Shown: piece after piece, positions 40,701 to 53,100 of the stretch
How the letters are laid out: each line of letters starts with the position of its first letter
Position numbering within the stretch: position 1 is the stretch's first letter
Origin: Molanna angustata
Taxonomy: Eukaryota > Arthropoda > Insecta > Trichoptera > Molannidae
Reading direction: 5' to 3'
DNA: 64,000 nucleotides
Assembly (NCBI GenBank): GCA_963576475.1
Contig: OY754982.1
Coordinates: forward strand, 5,415,201 to 5,479,200
Notes under the pieces: model-generated
The model's input: only the letters and a program-made list of their open reading frames with translations
Told to the model about the DNA's origin: nothing
The model's database searches: none
Position numbers and translations under genes: made by a program

Positions 40701-42246
40701 CCAAAACTTTAATCCCTGATGGTGAAAAATTTTTTTTTTGTTTTGTGTCACTATGAAAATGTGATATGTGCGATATATATGATGGGTCGGTGGCAGAGCG
40801 GTTAGCGCGCTGGGCTAGTAATCCAGTGGTCGCGAGTTCGAATCCTGCCTCGACCAATTTCGTTCAAGTAAGCACAAGCATTTATTTGCTTATTTTAGGG
40901 AACGTAGGAAGATGTAAATGTACTTGTTTAACAAGGACATTCATTTAAAAAAAAAAAAAATTGATTTAGTCCATACTGTTCGAATGTGCAATTGTACGAA
41001 TAACAATTTTTCGAAAATCAGTTATCAGAATGTGACAATTGTCCGAAAGCAAATTATTCTTCGAACTAACATTTGTTGGAAAACCAATTGACCGAATTTA
41101 ATATATTTATGTTTGTGTGATTATGTTGCCTCTTTTGACATATTTGTTGCCAGTAAAATATATTCGATGTAGACTATTATTACTTGTTGTATTATTGTTG
41201 GGTACTCTCAATAACATGGATTTTGATGAAACCTCTTGCCTTCCATGAGGTTACGTACATCAAAGCTGATGTGGGGAATAAAAGAGAAAAATGAGGATGA
41301 CACTTTAAAATTTTGTTTAGAACTGCACTTTATTAAAAAAATCATTCAAGTCATACACATTTTTAATAACTGATGTTTTGACAGCGCGGTGCGTCGTCAT
41401 GTTATATATTTCATGGATTTTTATTATAATATACTATGTAGATGTAGTACTCCGTGCAAAAAGTGAGTCCATGGAATATCGATCGTTTGACGTTTTGATT
41501 GGCAACATATTTCAGTTTTCCTTACATTTAAACACATCCTAGATAACTGTTCTCTAAATCTTAATAAACAAAGTGTTTTTTACGACAAATAAATCACATT
41601 AGTCGTTATTCTCTATAGAAAAACGATGTGGTCTGCCAACTAAAACGTCAAAAATCCCCCGGAAAAATGCCTCACTTCGATTCATACAAAATTTGCTATC
41701 TACAACATCTAGTGAATTGCCTTAAGCAAAAAAAAAACATCTAGTATATTATAATAAAAATCTATGGTTTATTCCTCTCACAATGCTACCACCATGACGT
41801 CATAAAAATTTGAACAATTGTAATTTCTGATCGTAAAATTGTTTTTCGAAAAATTGAGCATTCGAATAATTGTTTTTCGAATAATTTTCCTGTCACCCAT
41901 ATGGGTACCTAAAGCAGAATAAAATTAATAGAAAGTAAAAAAATAAAAAATGTGAGTAGCCCAAGAAGCAGTACAAAATAAGATAAAATAATGTTTGTTA
42001 CAGGCACCTGTGTCCAGTACAACATTTCTTCAAGAAGTAGATTCTGTGACACGTCGCGTGTGTGAGAGGGCGGCAGCTGGACTGATGGGAGGTGAAGGTC
42101 TCCCTTGTTCCCCTCCCCCAACACCTGCTCAGTTGGCTCGACTAAGAAGACAATTTTTAACATACACCAAACTTCAACTTTCATCGACGCATCCAGATAC
42201 CATAGCTAAATTATTTGTGCAATACCTTGTTACATCTTTACAATGA
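34789..42246 (+). CDS. KTI12: KTI12: Elongator-associated P-loop protein (4 exons, 267 aa)
   Basis: Exons: 34789-35053, 36899-37049, 38676-38820, 42004-42246; GT-AG borders and continuous phase. KTI12 is a tRNA-binding ATPase that supports Elongator in wobble-uridine modification, in cytoplasm and nucleus. The start is ATG 34789, giving 'MPLVILCGMPGSGKTTKA'; the frame opens six codons earlier only with TTG. The P-loop GMPGSGKT is at residues 8-15, as in KTI12/PSTK proteins. Exon 1 ends in 'YIKG' and exon 2 continues 'YRYELYCASK', a hallmark join. Exon 3 carries 'RFEEPNSQNRWDSPLV' and exon 4 the C-terminal helical part ending 'LFVQYLVTSLQ'. The length suits insect KTI12, shorter than vertebrate forms. 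Intron 3 (3.2 kb) holds several transposons. Confidence 0.95.
35054..36898 (+). other. KTI12 intron 1
   Basis: It contains a LINE-tail fragment (35432-35480), a promoter-like block with 'GCTATATATAGGCCG' near 36098, and an inverted copy (36197-36434) of part of the 1-kb duplicated unit at 21626. No nested gene is seen. Confidence 0.6.
37670..38627. mobile_element. TCCAACTGTCGAT-ended DNA element, copy (958 bp), in KTI12 intron 2
   Basis: The left end TCCAACTGTCGAT and right end ATCGACAGTTGGA are exact inverted copies. The interior matches 10863-11824 in reverse orientation. It ends about 48 bases before exon 3, so the acceptor region of intron 2 is close to transposon sequence. Confidence 0.85.
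38853..39404 (+). mobile_element. Element A, copy 3, in KTI12 intron 3
   Basis: It starts AAAACGAGTGGGTTGTGG, 32 bases past the exon 3 donor, and ends GTGAGGAGTAAAA. Confidence 0.9.
39745..40310 (-). mobile_element. Element A, copy 4, inverted to copy 3
   Basis: It starts TTTTTACTCCTCACTAACCC and ends CACAACCCACTCGTTTT. It lies 340 bases from copy 3 in the opposite orientation, so the intron transcript can form a long hairpin. Confidence 0.9.
40785..40960 (+). repeat. tRNA-derived SINE, family C
   Basis: The head 'GGTCGGTGGCAGAGCGG', anticodon-like arm 'CTGGGCTAGTAATCCAG' (AGT in the loop) and B box 'GAGTTCGAATCCTGC' look like a tRNA. However, the acceptor stem has mismatches and the same head plus downstream text recurs at 25750-25910. 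It ends in a poly(A) run. Confidence 0.8.
41412..41766. mobile_element. 355-bp MITE, intact copy, in KTI12 intron 3
   Basis: The ends CATGGATTTTTATTATAATA and (inverted) CATAGATTTTTATTATAATA match. Related copies: 45588-45800 (partial) and 55739-56888 (split by a solo LTR). This copy provides the unoccupied version of that LTR's insertion site. Confidence 0.85.
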
Positions 42247-42302
42247 ATACATATATTTAAAAACCAAAAATGTTTCATTGTTTTATTTTCTTTAGTTAAA
42301 CA

Positions 42303-42308
42303 AATAAA
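42303..42308 (+). terminator. Poly(A) signal AATAAA of KTI12
   Basis: Canonical hexamer about 57 bases after the KTI12 stop. Confidence 0.65.
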
Positions 42309-44138
42309 TATTTACTTAGTCACAAAATCGTAAGAGAAAACAAGAATGTATGCAAACGTCTTTACATCTCAAAGTGACCAATACTCAGCTATGTCAGGAA
42401 ACAAACTCCCAGGAGTTCATTTTCAGCATCCTATTGCTAACAAAACAGAATCATAAAGTTATTTTATTTTCTCAAAAAAGATACAATAACAGGAAATACA
42501 CAAATTTCAATACGTCCAATTAAAATTTGAACTCAAATTGTCTATGACGCAGACTATGCATGTGTATTGCGCACTGTTCGGCCATGTCATGTCACCTAAC
42601 TTAACTTTTCAATTGATCTGCTCTAATATTCTTTGGTTTTTATTTTCAACACAACGCAACACATGTAAACTATCCATTTTTATTTTTTCTGTACAGAAAT
42701 GATATTTGCAACTTGATTTAACTAAAATGTGGTTATGTAATAGTGAATTTTACTAAATTGTGACTTATTTGGAGTATGTACGTTCCTAAAAAGGTTCCTA
42801 TCTCAGTGTTAATAGAATATCAACTGATCTGCTACACAGCGTTTATTGCTAACGTTTTTGCCTATAAACACTGTGGTAAGTTGGAAGAAATTGCTATACG
42901 GCAATAAACTCGCCACTTGCGCAGGGTGCAAGGGAAGTGTATTATTATTATTAATGTCACTCATTGTAGCGGCAATAAAAATAAATTTATAAAAAAACAT
43001 GAAAAAATCTAACTTGTATTAAATAAAAAAATCATCAAATCCAAATTGTAATATTCTAACACGATATTAGATATAATTGTATAAATTTGTATGTTGGGAA
43101 TCAAACAAATAAAATCAATTAAAAAGAAAAAAAAATTATAACAAAAAAAATATTATAGGCTGAAGTATGTGTTTGATTCTGTAAAAATACAAATATTCAA
43201 AGTGTGCAGCGTGCATTAGAAATCAATGTCATTGCATACTTAAATAGTGCGTAATACTGACTCAAACTACAAAGGAACGTCATCAAATTTTAAGTAAGGG
43301 GAGAGAGGGATGGGTGATTTCCTGTTTACACTTGCGATACAATCTTTTATTTTACTCCCAAACACCAAAAATCATTATTGTTTTCACCTGAAATAATTTG
43401 GATATGGACTTTTCTGCAGGTTAAGCTCGCCTAAGTATATTTAGGTACAGTATTTTTAGCCATGACCCATAAGGAGTTAACAAATAATCTTTTATTCTAT
43501 GTCTAGTACCTCTACAAAGATGAAGATGAAATAAAATAAAGCAATAAATGGTAATATTTTTTTATTAAAAATAAAACTAATAACAAATATACATAAAAAT
43601 ATGTAAATTAACTGTATGTATTTTTGTCAATCAACTTGGTAGACAATAATAACATCACTTTTATACAAAATACATCACAAGATTTGGCTATTTCTTATAT
43701 GATTTATATTGTTTTACATATTATGAAAATAACAACATTAATCTATCAAATCTCATCTTTAATAAGTACTCGATAATCTGTCAACTATTTTCATGCAATC
43801 CCGCACTCTTTATCCCTGTAATTTAATTGCTGATATCAATAAATCAAAGGAAAGGAAATTGGAAATATATGATTTATTTTTCGCCCCGACATGGGTACGA
43901 AAGATGCTACGAAATTAGAATGAATACTGATGAGATGAATTAGTGACAAAATTACAAATGAAATGAGAGTGCAGGATAAAGTTAGTAGATCAAAATTAAA
44001 GGCACAGAAGTGTTTAGGGCATAGAGAAAAAATATGATGGATTTATAAGCAGTTAGGAATGGATGCCACAGAATAATCATCTATCCCAAAATATTCACTG
44101 TGTATAATCTTATATTGATAATGAGACGAAACAAAGTG

Positions 44139-44144
44139 TTTATT
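44139..44144 (-). terminator. Poly(A) signal AATAAA of CARNMT1
   Basis: Canonical hexamer on the minus strand about 48 bases after the CARNMT1 TGA stop. Confidence 0.65.
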
Positions 44145-44191
44145 TAATTGAGTATTATTCTTCAATTCTGTCACATTCGACGTAATATTTT

Positions 44192-47100
44192 TCAACTGAC
44201 CGGTTTACGACACACGAAAAATAGAGAATTGTAATGGTGTTGTAGCATGGACGTGGGGTTTTGTGAATATTTAGTTTTGACAGCGGTCTCACACATCTGA
44301 AAAAAAAAAAACAAAATAATGGCAATATTAATTTTAAATAGATATGCTTAAATCATATTAACACAACTACTTCTATAATTTCCCAATAAGAAGATTCCAT
44401 AGATTGGGAAATAAATATGCTAATATAACTGACATTTTTGCAGATTCCCTAGCTATGTACAAGTGATTATTGTCAGATGTACATTTGTTGTGATGACTAA
44501 TTGTATAAGATACAAAAGAGAAAGGCAATCGTGGTTTCACTGGATTCATGAATCCAGGCTCACGATCACAGGCGACCAGAGTACCAGCCAGAACAGGCGA
44601 GCCACATGGGCTTGCGACCATGTATGCGGGATTAAGGGGCCCCTTTATGACTCAAGTCACGCTCACCACTCACCCACCAATCTCCGACTGATACTCCACT
44701 CCCCTGCGCATTCATCTCTCATTCTTGGAAACACTGGTAAGATGGAAAAAATTGCCATATGGCAATAAACTCGCCACTTGCACAGAGTACAAGGAAGTGT
44801 TTATTATTATTCTTTTCAAGTGGTTAAACCATTCACTCAACAATTCCAAATTGAACACAATTTATATATATGTATTTCATACCTCAAACTGGAATCCTAC
44901 GTCTTCTATAATTTTGCATAGAACATCAAATGGTGGCTCAATACTGTCCTCATTGTCCATATCACTGTAAAATAAAAGATTACTTTTAATGCATTTAGTA
45001 AAAAACATAAAAATAACTATAAAATATGTTAAGATTACTTTGTTTACACCACTTATAAGGACTAACGTTGACTGGTTTCGAGAACAACATAATAATATTT
45101 TTTTTGTTCCAGCAAAATTCACTTCATATCTGCTTATATCATTTTATTTTCTTAAATGAAATTTATGTTCTCTGTATAATAATGTCATAAGAAACTAAAT
45201 CAAATTATAATGAAATTTCATTTCTACAAATATTCATGTTGTTGAATATTTATTATTGGAAATGATTGATTAGGATGGGTGATAATTAACTCTAATGTGG
45301 CGTGCTTTGAAACTGTGTCGGAGGAGGAAATTGGAGTATTAATAATGATTATTCTTACCTATAATGATAAAGCAACGGCCCTAAATTAATCCACACTCCG
45401 CCAGGTTTGAGGATAAGATAGATAGTTTCCACAAAATCTATGACATTGGGAGCACAATCAATAAAGAAGCACGTAGCTACACAGTCCCACTCTGCTTCCG
45501 ATGTGTAAACCTGAACAAAGAACGTATCTATGTAATCAAATTTGTATTATTACTATTATGATATAAATACAGTAAACCCATAGGTTTTCATATAATATAC
45601 TAGATGTCGTAGTTAGCAAATTTTATATGAATTGAAGTGAGTCATTTTTCCGGGGGTTTTTTGACGTTTGGTTGGCAGAAAACATAGTTTTTGTATAGAG
45701 AATAACGACTTATATGAATAGTTTTCGGATTTATTTGTCGAAAAAAACTAGTTTGTACATCAAAGTTATAAAAAACAGTTATCTAGGAAGTTTTCAAAAA
45801 TATTAGGCTAAAATAATGGGCGGTTTACAGTGTAATTATTGATATATTAACATTTTAGTAATGCCTAGGATCATTAAGAATTTCAGTGATTTTGTATTCA
45901 ATAATCTCAATTATGGTCTGTTATATTTTAATTTAGCTTTACCAATATTTTCTTTATTAACATTATAATAGTATAAGTAGCGTAATATTACGAAAATACA
46001 TCGAGTAGCTACGCAAAAATCAGATAAAGGATTAAGCGATTTGTATGTCACAGATTTTTCCTTTGGCAGCCCCTTCCTGCATCCCTTTCTAAATAATTTT
46101 TAGTTTTTAACCATTTTACATATCTCATTTGTTAATAGAAACATTCTAAGTGATTTAATTTATTTAGATTGAATTTTTAACAGTGACTGAATAGGTATAT
46201 GCTTTGTAGTAATTATAAAATCTGCCATTATATGTGGTGCTTCCTTTTATAAGGTATTGCACACCTGTCGCTGGTTACCATTTGTGATGGTATGTATGTA
46301 CTTATTTAAATATTGAGCTCCGAAACGAAACAACAACTGTTGTTTCTTGACATCCCAAGAAACAACAATTAAATCCTAGTTAATCAGTTTAATTATGAAT
46401 TAATATTAAAATTATTTCATCTTAACTTAACCTATATCTATTTTATTTCATATTTTTCAATTTCAAAATACCAAAATGATAACCTGAGTATTTGTATATT
46501 ATCTCCGTTATTGTGTCGATAAGTATGTACATCCATATCCAGAACATGAAACGGGCATTTTAAATAAAAGACAATATCACGCACCAAAATAAACTATGAA
46601 TACCGAACGTAAAAAATCTAAAATGTCGCTAGTAAAAAAATATCGTATATAACTTTATTTATTAAAGTTTAAAGTTTTAAAGTTTGCTTTCACACAAAAA
46701 AGAAACTTCACACATTTTACGAAAAGTGATATAATTTATAAATTAACACAAAAAACAAACAAATTAATGAAAACAATAAATAATATCCTTTATTTGATAA
46801 ATATGTCCACTTTTACTAAATAAAAATCACCAATTCGAAATATTATCGAAAAAAAAACGGAAAAGTTATGGAAAAATGTATGAAAAACTACAATTTATTG
46901 CCAACCAAGAAATCAAGTGCGCGAAAATTTTAAACTCACTTTAATTATCAGGTACGCCGTCTAGGTATATATATTTTATGTCTATGAGTAAACCTGCAGT
47001 AATCACACAAACTTTTCACATTGCGGTGTCGATATATCCAATTTATCGGAATATAGACTGCTGCTATCGACCTCTTGTGGTCCAGAATATTTGAAAGAAG

Positions 47101-50100
47101 AGTACCTTGTAATATGACAAATTATGATAATGGTGATATGCATAAGATCGAAAAAAAAAAGTTGCAACCTGAGGGGCAAGTCTGGTCAACCAGCAAAATC
47201 AAAACCATCTATGTTTACCCATATCATGGATATAATTATCTTATGGAGTTGTATAATATCTTAAGATGTTATAGAACTCCATAAGATAATTATATCCATG
47301 ATATAGGTAAACAAGGATGGTTTTGATTTCACTTGTTGACCAGACTTACCCCCTAGTACAATAATGTATTAACGAAGCATCGTCGCATTTACGTGTGTAC
47401 AGATGTGACATGTCGGATTACAAGGGGTGCAGAATTAGACGGGGGCCGGATCACTACTGCACAAGTAATCCTAACAAAAAGAATATTAGTATTTTTTTTA
47501 TAAATTTAATATTATGTAAATGAAATAAAATGGTCACGATCAACAATTAAATTATGAAGGATAGGAGAAGGTAGTGTAAGGGTATAGTATTAACTGCCAT
47601 TAAAGGGTGAATATTATTAATAATGTGGCAGACCACTTCTAGAAATTTCTTTCGAGCGTGCGCCTAGCGACGGCAATTGTATTTGTTTGTCGCTAGGACG
47701 AGTTCAACACCCGCGATGTCAAACGAGTGACAATAAGCTTCAACAGGGTATACAGTCTTGTGTTAATCTACAAAATAAAGCTGTTATATTTGTTTATATT
47801 TATTATTTGAATCTGAATAAATAATGACACATTTAATGAGTTTGACACACTTGTAATGTAGATAGCCTGCTTTTAAAGACATAATATGCTCATATTTTTA
47901 CCTACATGATATTAAATTTATCTTTGTACACACTACAAATGCTTTATAATTATAATTACCTTTGTGAAGTCTCCAGCGACCATAGAGAAAGAATGGTTAT
48001 GCATCTCTGCTGGATTTGTGTCAGGAAATGAAATGGATCGAAGTTGATCTTCGCATGTCAAGTTGTTAACATACTGATGAGCCCATGGATGGATCGTATA
48101 TTTGTTCACCTTTAAACAATAAATAAATCAAATGCATATTATTAATTTTAACCCATTAAAGAAAAATCAATGCATATTTATATTGTCAAAACAAAATTTA
48201 AAAAAGTATTTTCCACAGATTCAATTTATTACGACCAAAAATTTTTGGCGAGATTACTCTGCATTATGGAGGTCTAAAAGAAACTCAATTTAAAAGACTA
48301 ATCCAATAATAAATTGCGTTTCACATAAAAGTGCACTTCATGGATATGTTGCCATATCTTTTTTTATTGATTTATTTTCATAATACATCAAATTATTACA
48401 ATATAACTTATGAGGTAATACCGACAATAATTACACAATACATTTTAGCATTTTTTTTCTTTTATGTTTGAAACTGTCACTTCATGATAGAACTCCATTA
48501 TCAACTAAATTATGAAAAAAAAGACCCTAACATTATATATACATTTTTGCTACATAAATTCTCAATAAACAAGTGTATTTGAGAGGCTGAGGGTGTGTTT
48601 GCATGTGTAAGATGACGATGTGGGGATATGTGTAATAAAGGATGTATGATGGCGTAAGAAAACATTTCTATGAGCGGAAATATCTCCAAATTAAGTTCCT
48701 CTAATTTCATATTTAAAACTTGATAATAATAAATTTGAAAAGCAAAACAATCTGATTTTAATGATAGAATGATAAAAATATTCTATAATTATTTTAAACA
48801 AAACAAACTTATTTTTTTAATGGTTTGTACAGATTAATCAGAAATAAATTTTGTAGTGAAAAATCTCTAATTGTAGGAAATATCTTGTTTTTAACATATG
48901 ACAACACCAATTGCAATCATACCAACTTGACCACGAAGTGAACTTTTAAATTAAATGCATTCTACTTCAAATATTTACAATGTTGTCAAGTATGTGGGTG
49001 GGTCTAAGTTAGACAAAAGTTAGTTAACATTAACAAAGAAGGATTTTAAAATAGATATACCTCATGGCATTTGTTGAGTACAAAGTTGCTGGCAAAAAGC
49101 ATATATAGAGAAAACTCATTTCCTTGACAGATGAATCCCAACATGGCAATCTCATATGCTAGTCTTCCCAGACCAGCTCCAGGCACCAGGACACTAACAC
49201 CGCTGTAATTCACAAATAAATATTCATTTTAATAAATACCTACTGTATCTTCTTTGTCTTGTGCCGCCGTAGAATAACTCAATTAGATTTCAATTGAGAA
49301 TATTAAACAATATGATAGAACAGCTAAATAAAAGCATTTCTATTAAGAAAACGGTTTAGCAATATACACAAGTAATAATAATAATAATAAACACTTCCTT
49401 GCACAGTGGCGTGGTTTTCGGCCCAGGGCTGTGTTCAGATTCAATGCTTGACGTCGGGCATCGAATGTTCCTGAAGTTGCAGATTATGGCGTTTTTCACA
49501 CCAATCTTACCTGAACGAGCGGCGTTTCAATCTGAACGCTACATCAGGTGTTTTAAATGTCAAATGTCATTTATCATGCATGCCTCTTTTTAGGTTATAT
49601 TTTCATCGAAAGACAACAATTGGGCAATGGTGTAAATAATGATCTCAGACCTTTTATTAGAAATTGTTGAATGATATTTTTATAAATTAACCTCTTTGTG
49701 AATGCATATTGTCATCATAAATAATGTCAACTGACATATTAGATACCACAGAAACAAATAGAAATCATCATTGCCAATCGCCGTGGCACAGTTGGTATGC
49801 CGTTCGGGCGTCCTGGGTTCGATTCCCAGCAGAGGAGAAATTTATTTAAATTTATTTCTCATGCAGATATTGCTTCTCTGGGCTGGAAACACTGGTTAGT
49901 TGGAAGAAATTGCCATAGGCAATAAACTCGCCACTTGCTCAGGGTGCAAGGAAGTTTTCATTATTTTATTATTTATCATTCCACAGATAAAATAGAAGTC
50001 AATAGATACTATAACTGTTGGAGCGTTTTTCACCCGACAAATTTACCGAACGTTTGGTGCATACACATAACGTTCAAACTGAACGCCACAGTGTCTTTCG

Positions 50101-53100
50101 AGCGTCTGTTTCCGGTCATTATGAACGGCTTGGAGCGTTCACTAAGTGCGCTCGGCGTTCGTTGTGAACGCAACCCAGAGTAGCAAGAATTGCGTGAGAA
50201 ACAATTTTACAAAAATGCTAGGGATCGAACCCAGGACGCCCGCACAGGAACCAAACGGCTCACCAACTATACCACAGCGGTAAGCTTGTGATAGAAAGTT
50301 TCATTTGATCGGGAATAGGATTAAATAAAATGAATGTAGATATATTTTATGTATACCTGGGATCAGGAAATAATCTTTGAAGATGTTGTACGATGGGAAG
50401 ATAACACTGACGCCTCTCTTCCTCACCAGCACTACTCCAGTCCCTAACCACCTGCTTCAACACAGATTGAACCTGGAATAACACATTAACAGTATTTTAT
50501 AATGGACTCGGCCAGAATACTTTTTGAAGATGTTGTACGATGGGAAGATAACACTGACGCCTCTCTTCCTCACCAGCACTACTCCAGTCCCTAACCACCC
50601 GCTTCAACACAGATTGAACCTGGAATAACACATTAACAGTATTTTATAATGGACTCGGCCAGAATACTTTTTGCTATTGCATCCCATATTCATTATGGTA
50701 ATTCAGACTTTATTTATGTCTGTTTCAAATATCTGTATAGTAAGAACATAAAGTGTGCAGACCGCAAACTATGTGAGTAGTATGAAAAATGACCTCAGCT
50801 ATGCGAGCTAAGCTAAACTATCTTAGCTTTTGATCTGTAACCGGCTTAGGGGTAGCTCTTAGCTTATAATAATAATTTATGAAGTGCCGTTTAGTAATTA
50901 AAATACTCATAACACAATTTAGTAGTCCAACTGTCAATTGAAGTTTTGTTTTGTTGATGGACGGTATAGGAGTTCATCGGCCACAAACATACATAACATA
51001 TACCAACATCTATTTTTATATTATACTAATGGGCTAGGACAGACTTTGTGCTGTCAGACTGCCTTGGATGAAGACCACCAAGGATGAGACATTTATATAG
51101 ACATATTATATTAGACACATTATTTATTTATATAGACATTTATTTTTTACTATGTAGATAGTTTATATAAACCTCATTTTATATATTTTACCATTCTTTA
51201 AGTTTCTAGACAAATTTGTCTATTGTTCTTTTTGCAATATGAGCTACTCTTCGTGCTATGCATTTTTTGTCGCTCACTTAGCGTTCTGTGATGGATTGAT
51301 TACAGTCCTCACAACAGATCTGGTGGTGGTGTCAGTAGCGGGAAAATTTACGCATTTTTTTCATACATCTGTATATGGTATACTCTCTAGTTGCGTAATA
51401 CAGATATATGTCAATATATTTTCATACCCCCATCTATCGAAAGATAGAACAAATAAAAAATTTGAATGCGACCCATTATTCCTATTAAAATTCCTTGGGG
51501 TATTTAGGAAAGAATAAATTAGTAGTAATATATATTTTTGGATGAGAAATCTATAAAAAAAAAAAAAATAAAAATTTTTGTTGAAAAAATAAAAATATTT
51601 TTTTATATCATGAAAACAGCACCCACCTTTTGGGTCCTAAACTATCCTATCTTTCAATCCGGAACCAACCATACAAATTTAGAAAATTCATTGAAATCGG
51701 TTGGGTGGTTTCGGAGATTAGAGTGTACGAACATTGTGACACGAGATTTTTGTATATTAATATAGATATCAACCTTTTATTATATGTTTCTAGAAACAAG
51801 AAAAATTAATTGTAATTTTGATGTTATTTTGAATTGTCGAGCGTAAGACCGGGATGGTTTCTGGATTAAAATTTTTTTCTTCTTCTTCTTCATCGGGTAT
51901 TAGGTCACTGAAGGGTCTGAAGGGACGGGAGGTACTGAAGGGTCTGAAGCGACGGGTGGTAATGAAGGACCATTTAAATTATACACGCAATACAAAGTTT
52001 GCCGGGGGTTCACTAGTTATATATCCTTGTAAAATTATTAAGTTTAATGTAAATGCTCTATTAGAAGCGTGTATGTATGTAAAATAAAACAAATATCATT
52101 CACGGGTGGGCTTATTGCCGTTTGAAAATTTCTTCCAACCAACCAAGTTACAAAGACAACAAAGTACAGGTATGTACAACAGCAAAAAGATGATAAATAC
52201 ATAAAGATAAAAGAAATGGAAAGGGATAATAAATATATTAGATGTTTGTAAGATACTTTTTTAATAATATAATAAATATTCCCATGTAAAAAGTACATAC
52301 ATATAATACATTCTTGTAAATTAATTGATTACCTAATATAATTAATAAATTCCCTAGAAATTGATCAAGACATGATTCAAACCTGAGTTAAAATTTACCA
52401 CTTTTCCACTGACCCATCTATTTCCTCTATTTTCAACAATTATTATTTCAGCACAAGAGATCAATATGGTCGCAGTGCATGGACTACAAAAGTACCACTC
52501 CTTATCCCAATAATAAATTTATTGTTGAACGGGTATGAATATATTATTTAAATAATAATAATTAAAACAGATAACAATTTTGTTCACATTTATAATTCAA
52601 TAATAGTGAGAACAATATTGATAATATAAAATCTATATTCATCATAACAATGAGTTAAAGAGGTTCTTGACATTACAAATTATCATACAAATATATATAT
52701 TGTGTCATCAGCGACATTAAAGATTTCTACTGGAATCCCCGCATCTCTGGGTAGCAACAAGTCCCTATCCATCTGGAACATTCCAGAAGCTCGCCAAAAG
52801 CTCTACATACTCGCATTATAAAACCTTCAACCAATCACAAGACAGATATCATTGCCGGCTCAAGCAGCCCCAAACGCATTAATACCTGTTCCTATTCCAG
52901 CGTCAGTCACAGACAGTCGCATTGACCCGTCGCAGTCACGCACCTTCATTCATCTCATCATTCTTCAGACAATTTGCAGACTAACTATCAACCTTCACAT
53001 CGCCTATCTCCACAAATGTTTACTATGTGAATGATTTTAAATATGAAATCAACAACAGCACTCCTTGTAATCCGACATAACTATGCTGTCTATTGTGCCG

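Larger units (their letters stand above)
42247..44191. other. Intergenic region between the convergent KTI12 and CARNMT1 genes
   Basis: It holds both 3' UTRs, with AATAAA for KTI12 at 42303-42308 (+) and for CARNMT1 at 44139-44144 (-), and a SINE-B tail at about 42865-42955. No other gene is recognised. Confidence 0.6.

Noticed and set aside
40785..40860. Possible tRNA-Thr(AGT) gene
   Set aside because: The cloverleaf has acceptor and D-stem mismatches and the sequence continues into a body shared with 25750-25910; it is a SINE head.
51239..51517. 92-codon plus-strand ORF in CARNMT1 intron 2
   Set aside because: No domain, AT-rich composition and repeat-like surroundings.
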